A stretch of DNA of 64,000 nt from Vitrella brassicaformis (lineage: Eukaryota > Sar > Vitrellaceae): contig CDMY01000718.1 of assembly GCA_001179505.1 (NCBI GenBank), positions 223,383 through 287,382 of the forward strand. Reading direction: 5' to 3'. Each line of letters begins with the position of its first letter. Position 1 is the stretch's first letter. Position numbers and translations under genes: made by a program. The notes below the pieces were generated by a model that searched no databases, was not told the origin of the DNA, and was given only the letters and a program-made list of their open reading frames with translations. Below are positions 9,144-19,287 of this stretch, piece by piece.

Positions 9144-12100
9144 TTATTTGCCTAGATAGTGCAGCCTATTGATTCGTTCGGGAAGCAGTTCCGCCAACTC
9201 CTTGGCCTAAAACACACACACACACACACACGCACACACGCGCACACACAGCCGTTTTGCTGTATCAGTTGCATCGGTTGGTCACTTACTCACCAGTCTG
9301 ACTTGCTCCTTGAGCGTAACGTCGCATTTCTCTACCATGTCGGGATGCTTGGACGCATAAGCCAACACACTCTCGTACTCCTATGAACACACACACACAC
9401 ACACCGCACGCAGAGACTCAGTGACACAACAGGTGTATTCGTCTCTTGTGGTTGCTGACTTTGAGCGCCTTGACGTAGCTCTCCTTCCTCTGCTCGAACG
9501 TCGTACCGCACTTCATCAACATACTAAACAACAACCACACATACACACACACACACACACACACAGATGCAACACAGCGCCTGAATGGACGCACTTATCA
9601 GCCTTCCTGACCTGGCTCTCGTCATCTTTGCCATCCAGTAGGGCTTGACATCGTCCTCCTCCAGCGACCACTCGCCCTCCCTCTCCCTCCTGTTGGCCTC
9701 ACGCACCTCACCCAGCTTCGCCGACGCCACCTTGTGGGGGTCCTTGTCGAACGTGTTGATGAAGTGCGAGTAGAATGTCACGGCCTGCTGCGCCAGCTCG
9801 GCCAGCTTGGCTTGCAACTTGCCGGACGGCTTCAGGCCTGGGAAAAGGGGAAGGCAGTTGGCAGATGAGTGTGTGCGTGGGTGTGTGTGTGGGGGAGGGG
9901 GGGAGGGGGGGCTGGCTGACCGGTGTCGTCTTCTTGTTGATCTTGGTCTTTTGCGGGTGGTGGCTCCTTGGGCCGTGATGTGTGCAGGGACACGGCGGGC
10001 ATATCGTATTTCTTGAGGTCGTGCAGCTCCTGACACAACTCGCCGCACTCGAACGCCATCTGACGACTGACAGACACGCACAGCCATCCACGCACATAAG
10101 TACACACAAGGCTGCGATCTGCCTTTGTGCGTGTGGGGGGCTTACACGTGAACGAGGAAGTGTTGTGGATTGAGTTGCTCGACCAGCGGTCCCAGTATCT
10201 TTAGTCGCCGCGACATCATCGATGCGATGCGCTGCGTGTCGGGCTCGAAGTAACTTAGATGCCTGTCAAGACACACACGTAGGTGTGTGAGAGGGTTCGT
10301 GGGCGCTGTGCATTGGACTCTCACCTGTACAGTGCTGATTGCAGAATGGCCAGCCTAACGTGATCGGTCACATACCCATCCAGCACATAATACTGACACA
10401 CACCACAGACACCAGCCACAAATGCATGCAGACCTTTCCACGATGGTCCCTGCCGTACAGACGTTCATGGCCTGCTGCGCGTAGTAGTTGCCCAGCTTGA
10501 AGATCTCCCGCGCCATCTCAAACGAGAAAGCAGCACCCCTGTGCCGCTGGAACACATCCGGCTGCTCTTTGACACAGGCCGGCAGGTCGTCCTTCTCCAT
10601 GTGCTCGGCTCGAAGGCGGAAGAACTCCTCGTTTGAGGACCGGATGCGGCGCTCGATCTCCTTGTGGATGGGAGGGAAGTGCACGGCAGGGGCCACCATC
10701 ATGTCGGCGGAGAGGGCGACACACCTGACGGCCACATGGACACACAGACGGCGTGCAAAAGGATCCCTGTATCTGTGCACGTGCGTGTTTGTGCGCACCG
10801 GTCCGGTGGCGTATGGATGCCGTTCTCTTTGTCGCTGGCCTGGCCGTTGGCCTGGTCTGCTGGTGGTGTGTCGATGATCCGCTCCTCACTTTGTGCGGTA
10901 TCCTTATCCTCCTCCCTGGACAACGCTATCACCTACACCACACACACACACACACACAAACAGACCCATTCACTTATCCATGGACACATGAATGCTGACC
11001 CACCCACCCGTCCACCCACCCACCCATCCGCCCGCCAGCCCACCTCAGGTCTCTCTTGGTTCCACACGATATCATTCTCCCCCCTGACGCGCCACATCCA
11101 GCTGTCCAGGGTCTCTGTCGTCGGCAGGGCGTACGAGGACGATGCCGAGCCGTCGGTGTCCATCGACGACGAGCGAGTGGCTGCATCGTCTGAGCTGGCG
11201 AGAGGGGGTCCCAATGGCAGAGGGGAGGGAGGGGGCTGACAGACACACAAAAAAATACACACAAGCACCAGGTATGTTCCCATCCTTAGCTCCTGTGCGT
11301 GTTACCTCACCTCTGGCGGGAACACCAGGCGGCCGTCTTCCTCGATGTCCTTCCCATCCCCCTCGCCGCTCCCCGCTGCCTTGGAGCCGCCCTTGAAGCT
11401 CTCGGCCGCCCTGTCGGGGTGCTGGCAGAGCTGCTGGGAGAACTTGAGACGGATCGAGTAGAGGGTGGCCAGATCACGATGTACCTCGGCACGCAGCTCG
11501 GCGATGGGGAACGTATCAACATCAGCCTGAAGGATCAACAAAGCGGAATGACGTCCTGCCGTCGGTTCGTAACGGGTGTGAAAGTGTGTGACCTGTGTGG
11601 CTCTCTGGGCGACGACAGCGGCTGCATGCAGCAGGTACTCGCTGGTCCACATCAGCACCTCGTTGACGAAGTAGTCGCTCAGCTGACAGGCGTTCCTCAC
11701 CCAATCCTTGACGTCGAACCGGTTGGCCTTGACCTTGTCATCCTCCTCATCCCCTCCCCTCTCTCTCCCCGGCGGCTGCATGAACTCGTCATCGGTGAAC
11801 GACGACTTGTTGGCCAGCTGCCGCTCCAGCGTCATGGCGCAGTACTCGGCAGACAGCCGCCCCTCGCCCATCCCGCCATAAGCTTGCGCGAGGTAGAAGA
11901 GGGTCAGCGTATATTCCTTCTCCAGGTCGTGTGTGAAGCCCTCTGCTGTCGGCTGGGCGGCGGATTGCTTGGCGTGGGTGTAGAGCAGGAGATTGCGCCG
12001 GAGGTAGTTGCAGCCTCGCCTGGAGCTGGCGCGGTTGCACCAGATGGAGGCCATCAAGTTGCCCATCTTGAGCAGCATCAGCCGGTGCTTCTGCATCGAC

Positions 12101-12480
12101 GCCTCGCCGACAGAAGGGTCGGAGCACAGCTGCAGCACCACCTGGTAGGCCCGCCTGAGCACCTTCTCCCCACTGGCAATCTCATCGGTGTCGACGTAGT
12201 TGAAGGCCAGCCTCACGTAGACGTCCATGAGCGCCTCCGTGAGCTTCCGCGAAGGCGACTGCTCACTCATGACGACCCCATCGCGCATCAACTCGAACAA
12301 TATCTGCACAAACCATCACACACTCGTCCATTTCACCACCGAATGTGTGTGTTTTCTCCTACGCACCTGTCTGCCTTTGTATTTCGAGGCGTATGGTGTG
12401 GTCTCCGGGTCAATCTTGGCGGATAGGTCATCGTACTGCTGCAGCCGCGACGCCCAGTCAGCAGGTAGGTGGGCAGCCAT
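9144..12480 (-). CDS. KIFBP: KIF-binding protein homologue (KIFBP/KBP)
   Basis: Start ATG at 12480-12478 (MAAHLPADWASRLQQYDD). Exons include 12480-12367, 12303-11593, 11526-11311, about 11238-11044, about 10934-10800, about 10712-10435, several short exons, and a last exon ending in LAELLPERINRLHYLGK with TAA at 9146-9144. TPR-like helical pairs include YTLTLFYLAQAYGGMG, SAEYCAMTLERQL, and a WVRNACQLSDYFVNEVL stretch, matching the order in metazoan KBP. The C-terminal part (VTFYSHFINTFDKDPHKV, KPYWMAKMTRARSGR, and the LAYASKHPDMVEKCD region) also matches. KBP binds kinesin motor domains and blocks their microtubule attachment in the cytoplasm. An acidic/Ser-rich insert between 11311 and 10800 is lineage-specific. 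The family call is firm; small-exon ends are approximate. Confidence 0.8.
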
Positions 12481-12751
12481 GCCGAACGCGACGGGCGGCG
12501 GAGTGAATGAATCGCTTTCAGCACTGCTTTGTTCTACTGAGCCGTCGTCTGTCTTCGCTCCTCTTTTTTCGCGAGATCTGCAAGCTTCGCCGCGAGCTTG
12601 GAGAGGATCGCTCCTTTGTCGTTTCGACGCGTTTTGGCTGGTTTCGCCCTCCGCCTTCCTCAGAGGCATGCAAAGGACGAGATGAGTCAAAAAACAGCGA
12701 GAAAAGATGGTTTCTTCCGCTGCTGCTGTTGCGAATGTGCAGGTGGCTGCC
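12481..12751. promoter_or_regulatory. Divergent promoter region, KIFBP / unknown gene
   Basis: Two start codons face away from each other across about 270 bp (12480 on -, 12752 on +), so both promoters must lie here or overlap the 5' UTRs. No core element was recognised. Alternative in-frame ATGs for the + strand gene lie upstream, for example at 12707. Confidence 0.45.
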
Positions 12752-13897
12752 ATGAGTTTCCTCCAGACAGACGCGGAGCGCGCCGCAGCGATGCGCGAGA
12801 GCGGACCCAAAGTCACCGTCTACTCTGTCCGGGTGAGCATTGAGCAGATCGTGGGACGCTGTCACTCTTTCTCACTGTGTGCGTGTGTGGGTGTGCCCTT
12901 ATACTTCAGTTTGAGAAGCCTCGTGACAAGAAGAGTTGGGATTCCTACCCTGTGGGCATGAGGAACCTCGAGTTCACCGTGTTCACCACAGAAGCATACG
13001 AGAAGAGGTACGCACGCTGCAGCCATGGCTGCGGAATTGTGTGCGCTGTATGTGCAGCGTTGGTGAGTTCGTCGGTGACGTGATCGACCTGGCGAAGGGG
13101 TACTGCAACGATGACGTGCCTGAGAAGGCGTTCGACCCGGAGATGTCCCTGAAGTACGTCGTTGCGATGATATGTAACCCCGATATCGACAAGATCTACG
13201 TGGCGCCACTCACACAGGAGAACATCCAGGTGTGTGTGCACGGCGCCACACATGCATACACCACACCGACCCTATCGATGTGTATACTGTATGTGTCAGT
13301 TGGGACTGTTGGCGGCTCGGATGAACGTCAAGTGCATCGACAGCACAGGCAAGACACTGATGGTGAGGACACCAATGGCACTGCTGTAAAGCCTATCATT
13401 ATCACATTGGTATGTGTGGATTGATGGTCCTTCAGGGCAAGCCGGCGCAGCGGTTCGATCAGGGCGTGCCGATGGGATTCAACCCCGACATCTGTGTGAG
13501 TGACACACATGCAGACACGAGACGCATACCACTCGCAGATGCGTGTGTGGATGGTGTTGTCTTGCCTTGGTTATGTCAGTTGGTCAAGACGTTCAAGCTG
13601 CAGATGTACACCGACTTTGAGTGCCGCTACATCGACCACCAACTGGCCAAGGCCACGGTGGGCAACACACAATATCAGAGAGACAGAGAGAGAGCGGGGG
13701 AGAGGGCACCCTCAGTGTGTGTGTGTGTGTGTGTGTGTCAGGATGAGGGCATGCCCTGTCTGTCCACAATCCGCGCCATGATCAAGGACACGAAGGCATA
13801 TGACGACATGACGCTCCTGGCTCTCGCCAACCACGCGATAGCCAAGTCGAAGCTGCAAGCGCACGACGTCAGCAAGAGCTATGCGCTGGCTGATTGA
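12752..13897 (+). CDS. Unrecognised multi-exon protein
   Basis: Start ATG at 12752 (MSFLQTDAERAAAMRESG), with an alternative at 12707. Exon segments read KVTVYSVR | FEKPRDKKSWDSYPVGMRN... | VGEFVGDVIDLAKGYCNDD... | LGLLAARMNVKCIDSTGKTL | GKPAQRFDQGVPMGFNPDI | LVKTFKLQMYTDFECRYID | DEGMPCLSTIRAMIKDTKAY..., ending in VSKSYALAD with TGA at 13895-13897. About 250 residues, no signal peptide or membrane segment, mixed alpha/beta character. Introns end in (TG)n-AG, for example before 13741. I do not recognise the family. The consistent joins and compositional bias show a real gene. Confidence 0.62.
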
Positions 13898-14343
13898 CGT
13901 ACTGTTGGGACACACGACGAGCATGCATGAAGCGAGGGGTGGGGGTGGGGCGTGATTGTATCATGTACGGGCACGTGTATAGGCAGGCAGGTGTGCTCTC
14001 CATTGGTTTATGACATGGTGTACAGATAAGCTACCCGGCATCGCATTTGTGCTCTCCCGCTTGTGGTTGTCACCCGCGTGAACTCAGTGTGCGCGTGCGT
14101 GTATATGAGTGTGTTCGGACCATGTGTACAAGATGAACTTGACGCATAAAATGCCACATATCTCTTGACGTCCTTGGCAAATCACGCACTGACAAAGTCA
14201 TGCACCTTTGAGAGACGTACAAATACACAAGAACAAAGCCTCTGTTGACATAAAAAGCACCACAGTCTGCCTTCAACCTTGAAAAAGGAAATGTCCGCCT
14301 TTCCCAGTCTCCCTGCGGGCCCGCTGGATGGCCTGCTTGTCTG
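13898..14343. other. Tail-to-tail intergenic spacer
   Basis: This lies between the 3' end of the + strand gene at 13897 and the 3' end of the inverted ART copy at 14344. No coding exon or repeat of note was seen. Confidence 0.5.
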
Positions 14344-15850
14344 TCACTTGTGCTTGATGGGTATCTGTCTTCCCGACGCCATGTCCCGAATCTTCCTCGG
14401 CTTCACCTGCGCCCAGTTGAAGACGATGTACTCATCTCCCGTTCCCATGCCGGTCAGATGCACCGAGTCGTATCCCTGTGCTTTGAGGCTTGTGTGGGTG
14501 TACTGGCCAGACTGGGCCGCAGGAACCGTGAGGGTCCTTCCCAGAAATACTCGCGCCTCGATTATGCAGCCTCGGTGATGGGCCTTGCCTCTTGTGGCCT
14601 GTTCGGACGCCGCACTGACGAGACACATCGACACAGGCACACATGAGACAGAGACAGAAGGATGGTGACTACATGGTTTCCGTGGTTTCGCCTGCTTACA
14701 AGTAGATGCCGCCCCCGACGATGCCCGCCGCTCCCCGCATCATCTTCCCGCCCGACGCGATGGCCTGAGCTGCCTGGGGGCTCGTCTGGTGGTAGAGAGT
14801 GACGCCTTTGGGGCATTCGCTGGCCCAGTGGTCGCTGTTGTCGCTCCTGCAGAGGCGGCAGTGGTGGAAGTGGCGCTCCCTGCAGCCCCTGACTTTGCAT
14901 GGGGCCGGGCAGTCCCTGGTCAGGTGGCTGTTGATCTTGCCGCACCGTCGGCACTTGTGTGTGGAGTGGTTCTCCCGGCAACCTCGCACGCCGCACGACT
15001 AGCGACGGGGGGACTCTGAACGGGTACGGCGCCGGGACGAGGCAGTGCCCCGCTGCTGCTGTTGCTGCTGCTGGAAGATGGTGCTGAAGAGATTCATTGC
15101 TGCAATCAGCAAACCAGCCCACGCCGCAGCAGGGGCCTGAAGGAACATGCAAGTACACGGTGAGAGATTTGAAGTGTCTGTGAGTGCCCTGCCCACCGGG
15201 GCTGCATTGGTGTTCTGGTTGGTCTGCTGATAGGTGTTCTGATTGGCCGTCTGGTCGGTGTTGTCCTGCTGGCCAGCTCCTGTGGCGGGCGCAGGGGGTG
15301 GCGGAGGCGGTTGCTGCATCATTGACATGAGCAGCTGCGCCACACAATGCCAAAGAACACACCATCGGCCAGCCTTCGCATCCACCGAGTGCATGCGCAT
15401 GAGCGTACCTGCATCATGGGCTGCATCATCGGGTTGGCGCCACCCGGGGAGCCAGACGAGCAGCCAGACGACCGACGAGACCTGCGGGACGATGCAGCCT
15501 GACAGCCACACACAACAGACAGCAGCACCAACCATCAATGCATTGAATGCGGCCTCCCCCTCCCCTCGTACCGTGCTGTCGTCCGATTCGTTGCCGTCAT
15601 CATCACTTCCACCCGAGTCAGCAGCCGACCGCGCCCGACTCGACGAGGCCTTTCGCAGCTTGGGGCATGCAGACGAATAGTGATCAGAGTCCTGCACACA
15701 CACAAACACACAGAGAGGCGGTTCTGTCGCATCATCGGCCTTGGTTCATGTTGGCACAGGACCGCGTCGCCGCAGGTCTTGCAGTAGTGCTTGCCCGTCT
15801 TCTGGCAGTTGGGGTGAGTGCAGGAAGGGATCCTGCAGCCGCCGGAGCGA
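14344..15850 (-). repeat. Segmental duplication unit B, copy 2 (inverted)
   Basis: Inverted partner of 7200-8722. It lies upstream of, and points away from, unit A copy 2. The central exons are almost identical to copy 1, while the last two exons diverge more. Confidence 0.78.
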
Positions 15851-15858
15851 CTCGGAGC
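14344..15858 (-). pseudogene. Inverted second copy of the zinc-module/ART half, with an in-frame TAG
   Basis: Exons on the - strand: 15858-15763, 15691-15572, 15498-15409, 15334-15197, 15136-14700 and 14614-14344. They correspond one-to-one in length and phase to copy 1 exons from 7085 to 8722. They encode a Cys/His module (GCRIPSCTHPNCQKTGKHYC...), the Ser- and Gln/Asn-rich linkers, two Cys/His units and an ART domain with YHQTS, GGGIYF and GDEYIVFN (H-Y-E kept). The frame is interrupted by TAG at 15001-14999, exactly between the Arg-rich linker and the Cys/His units; copy 1 has a Pro codon there. The 5' end is not resolved: an exon may extend to about 15937 but no ATG was found. It could be a pseudogene, a truncated linker protein, or a sequencing error in a working gene. 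Confidence 0.7.
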
Positions 15859-16267
15859 CTGACAGACAGAGAAGGACGCATATCAAGCAGCGAAGAAGGA
15901 TGTGTCCAGGATGCGCGAGCTGTCCGTCATGAGCCAATCTTCCACACCTGCGACATTCGACGATGCCGCCGCCTGCCAGGCACCTCCAAAACGTCGGAAA
16001 AAAGGAAGAGGTCGTTTCCCTTGGTGCGAGCTAGCCTCGTAAATCCTGTTCGTCGGGCTAGCCTACGAGTCTCGACATCCAATTCCTACTTCGGGGCTAT
16101 TCCTGTCGAGGGTAGTTTGTCCTCACAAATCGTTCCCCGCTGTCGCCCTGGCGTCAAAGCTCGTTTCTGTGCTTTTTTTCCCATCTCGCCTCTTTCCCTT
16201 TGCCGGCCAAGGCAACAAGGACTGCCACAACACGCCCCCTTCCTTCGTGAGCGCAGAGAACCAAACC
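15859..16267. promoter_or_regulatory. Divergent spacer between ART copy 2 and PARG copy 2
   Basis: About 400 bp separates the last confident - strand exon (15858) from the + strand ATG at 16268. The relocated halves are transcribed away from each other, so this spacer must supply both promoters if both are expressed. Short T-rich runs occur at 16170-16200. No defined element was seen. Confidence 0.4.
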
Positions 16268-19200
16268 ATGCCAGCTCACATGGTAAGCCGGGCACGCACA
16301 CACGCACACACGCACACAGCAAGGCAGCGGTGCCTGTGATGTCTGTGCCTGTGCGCAGTCGGACAGAGGCTGCCGTGTCCGCGGTTGCACCTTCGCCAGC
16401 TGCCAGAAAACCGGCCGCCACCATTGCAGCAATTGCGATAACACAGACTCGGACCACTTCGCCACTGATTGCCCTTACGGACGCGGGAGACACAGTATAC
16501 CCTCGGTGAGCTGACACCCGCTCTCCACTTGTGCGTCTGTTGCCATTCCATCTCTCTGTGTTTCCTGTAGGGCGGGCGCCACTCGCCCAACAATCGTCAC
16601 TCATCCAGCAGGGAGGGCTCAAGACAGCCGAAAGGCCGTCGTGTTGGGTGCCGGGTGCCTGGCTGCTATCATGCCAACTGCCTGAGAACCGGACACCATT
16701 ACTGCAAATGGTGCAAGGACACCGACTCTGCCCACTTCGCCGCTGATTGCCACCGCAAGCCCGGCTTCAGCGGGGAATACCCAGCAAACACGGCTTTGGT
16801 GAGTGGGCCAAACAAACGGGGACCGCTGCATGAGCCCATTTGGTGTGTCTGCTCATGCTCTTAGGCATTTTCATTGCCCTGGCCGTCGTTCCCATTCTGG
16901 TCGCACTACCCGTCACCCCAGTACAGCTCCCCTCGCAGCATCCAAGACATCCTTGCCCACCACGCCACAGATGAGGGACGCGCAAAGGAGCCCACGGACG
17001 TCACTCGTCTGCTGAGCACGCTGCAGTCGGCCATGGGCGGCCGAGGGGGCAGCTTCCATGGCGTGGAGAGGGTGCTGACCTCCACCTTCATCGACGAGAC
17101 GCTGCCCGTCCTGTGCGGCATCCTCTCCAGGGGTGACTCCAGCTTCCCCCTGCAGCCGCCATCCAGCCACCCACACAGCACAATGGAGAAAAAGATGACG
17201 GCTCGGCAGTGCTTCGTCCTCATCGGTGCGGGCTTCCTCTGTCTGCACCAGCACGGAGACGGCAGCCTCAACTTCGATCGCCTGTTCGACAACCACACAC
17301 CCTCTGGCATGGCCAAGCTGCAGTGCTTCATCCACTACCTGGACGTCATGGCGCGGACAATCAAGCAGGGCAACACCGCCGAGACGGAGCGTTTGGTCGT
17401 GTTCCAAGCCCTCAGCAGCCCCGAGGCGGGTATCCACGAGTGGGCGACATCGACCGCCCCACTGGTGGATGTGCGCTTCGTGCAAGGCACCCAAGCGTCC
17501 ATCTTCGACGCGCCGGCCATCCGCGGGGACTTCGCCAATGCCCACATCGGCGGCGGGACACTGGGGAATGGTACGCACACAAAGACGAGAGACAGACAGG
17601 TTGATGTGCATCGATTCACATGTGTCTTTTCCGTCTCCATCTCTCTCTCTGTGTCTGTGTCTGTGTGTGTGTGTGTCTGTGTCAGGTGCGGTGCAGGAGG
17701 AGATCTTGTTCTCGATCGAGCCCGAGTGCCTCGTCGCCCGCCACCTCTTCCCCAGAGCCATGCAGCCCACAGAGGCCTTCATGATCGTCGGCTCCAAGAC
17801 GTTCAGCAAAACATCTGGCTACGGCCGCGAGACCCTCCGCTTCGCCGGCCCTGTCCTCGACACCGCCACCACGAGACACGTCGATGGCCATCCGGTTCTG
17901 AACAAGTACATCGTGGCCTTCGATGCCGTCAACTTCGGCGAGCACAGGGGCGATCAGCAGTACGACGAGAGGTGCGTGCTGCGGGAGCTCAACAAGGCAC
18001 ACGCGGCATTGCCACTGCAATGGCCAATTGGCCGGCTTGGCCTTCGCGACGGGTGAGTGAGGCACACACAGAATGGCCATCTTGTCTTGTCTGCACATCT
18101 GCGTCGGTTCGTGTGTCTGCGTGTCTCTGTCCAGGCAATTGGGGCTGTGGTGTGTTTGGTGGCGACCCCCAGTGGAAGCTGCTCATCCAGTGGTGTGCTG
18201 CGAGTATCGCCGGCCGCCCGCTGCACTACTACCCGCGAGACGAGCGCAGCATTATGGGCGCCGAGCGCTTCATCCACAGCCTGAAGGCCGCTGGGTGCGA
18301 CACTGTAGGCGGGCTGGTCCAGCTGATGTGTGACAGGCGCACACAGAGGGCCATCGCGGGGCGGAATCGAATGTCGGCATTCGAGGCCATCAAGGCGATC
18401 GTCACGGAGCGGAGCAGACCATCCCCACCACCCGTGGTATAAGCTGCCCCTCCATACCTGTCTGCATCAATCTCATCGGCTTTGTGCGTTTGTGTGCCAG
18501 TCTCGCAGCTCGTTGCCTCCATCCCACATGCAGCACTACTCGCCCCAGTTCGCATTGACCGACGCGCCTGCAACGTCACCCACGACACGTCAAGTCGGCC
18601 AGCGCAACGTGGTGAGCCGTCAGACAGAAGTGAGGTCCTGTAGTCATGCCTGTCTGTCTGTCCCCAGGCAGCCCTCGCTGCGTCTCCCATGTTGTCGGCC
18701 GTCACTGCAGAGGGTCATCACACGACTCGGGAGAATCCGAGAGAGGTCCGCCGAGACACAACGCACATGCGTCGGTGTTCGTGACTGATGGTCCATGTCG
18801 ATTGATGTGCTGTTATTGTTTTGCCGCGGCAGGCTGAGCACGCTCCTCTGGTCGACACGGCCGGCAACAAACCGACCACGAGCACCAAGAAGATCGACAA
18901 CAAGGCGGACATCGACACGGCGAAAACGAGCGGCAAAAAGTGAGCATTCGTGTCTCACTGCAGTGAGGAATCAGTGGACAGAGTCTGCATGTGTCTCTGT
19001 GTCCATGTCGTGTTGTCAGGGTCGACCACGTATTCGAGTACGTGCCGATGAAGCATCGTCGGCCCGCTAAGGTGGAGCTCAAGGGCTCTTTCGACGGCTG
19101 GCAGCGTCGTTACCAGATGCACTGGTCGCCCGAGAACAGCTGCTACGTGCTGCCTCTCTCGCTGCCCCCGGGCAAGCACATGTATAAGTTCATCGTGGAC

Positions 19201-19287
19201 GACAGGTGGACATGTGCATACACGCAACCGAAGGACAAAGATGGAGCTGGCAATACCAACAATGTACTCACCCTCCGACTTGACTGA
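16268..19287 (+). CDS. PARG copy 2 with zinc modules and a C-terminal CBM48-like domain (one-base frameshift)
   Basis: Exons: 16268-16282 (MPAHM), 16359-16505, 16571-16798, 16865-17570, 17686-18052, 18135-18436, 18501-18611, 18668-18745, 18833-18939, 19020-19287 (TGA). Order: two Cys/His modules (GCRVRGCTFASCQKTGRHHC...; GCRVPGCYHANCLRTGHHYC...), the PARG accessory and catalytic parts (GGG-x7-QEE, with QEE at 17694-17702), a linker, and a carbohydrate-binding module of the CBM48/AMPK-beta type. All joins keep phase except that exon 17686-18052 carries one extra base near 18010-18013, which shifts the frame before the ATGNWGCG landmark. The last PARG exon has TGG where copy 1 has TGA. PARG hydrolyses poly(ADP-ribose), while CBM48 domains bind alpha-glucans. 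If the frameshift is real, the product ends soon after 18050. Confidence 0.68.
16359..16798 (+). other. Two Cys/His zinc modules (copy 2 N-terminus)
   Basis: The first unit (16368-16480) contains CRVRGCTFASCQKTGRHHC and CDNTDSDHFATDC. The second (16611-16760) is nearly identical to the copy 1 module. Both have the C-x2-C-x6-H-x4-C half. Copy 1 lacks the first unit and instead has a helical region upstream. Confidence 0.6.
16590..18661 (+). repeat. Segmental duplication unit A, copy 2
   Basis: Direct-orientation partner of 4990-7048. Identity is very high at both ends and visibly lower in the middle (about 16960-17660). Confidence 0.8.
18005..18052 (+). other. Frameshift segment in PARG copy 2
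   Basis: From the shared LNKAH codons to the exon end, copy 2 is 5 bases shorter than copy 1 (66 versus 71). Dropping one base around 18010-18013 restores the family frame into FATG followed by NWGCG in the next exon. The observed frame instead reaches TGA just past the donor. The net change looks like a two-codon deletion plus one inserted base. Confidence 0.72.
19020..19287 (+). other. CBM48 / AMPK-beta-type glycogen-binding domain
   Basis: Residues include VELKGSFDGWQRRYQM, LPLSLPPGKHMYKFIVDDRW and NTNNVLTLRL. This is the family pattern: V-L-x-GSF-x-x-W, then L-PPG-x-Y-KF-V-D, then N-x-NNV. In AMPK-beta, SEX4 and starch-active enzymes this fold binds alpha-glucans through Trp/Lys/Asn residues. 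The aromatic after GSFDG and the Lys of YKF are present. Confidence 0.78.
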
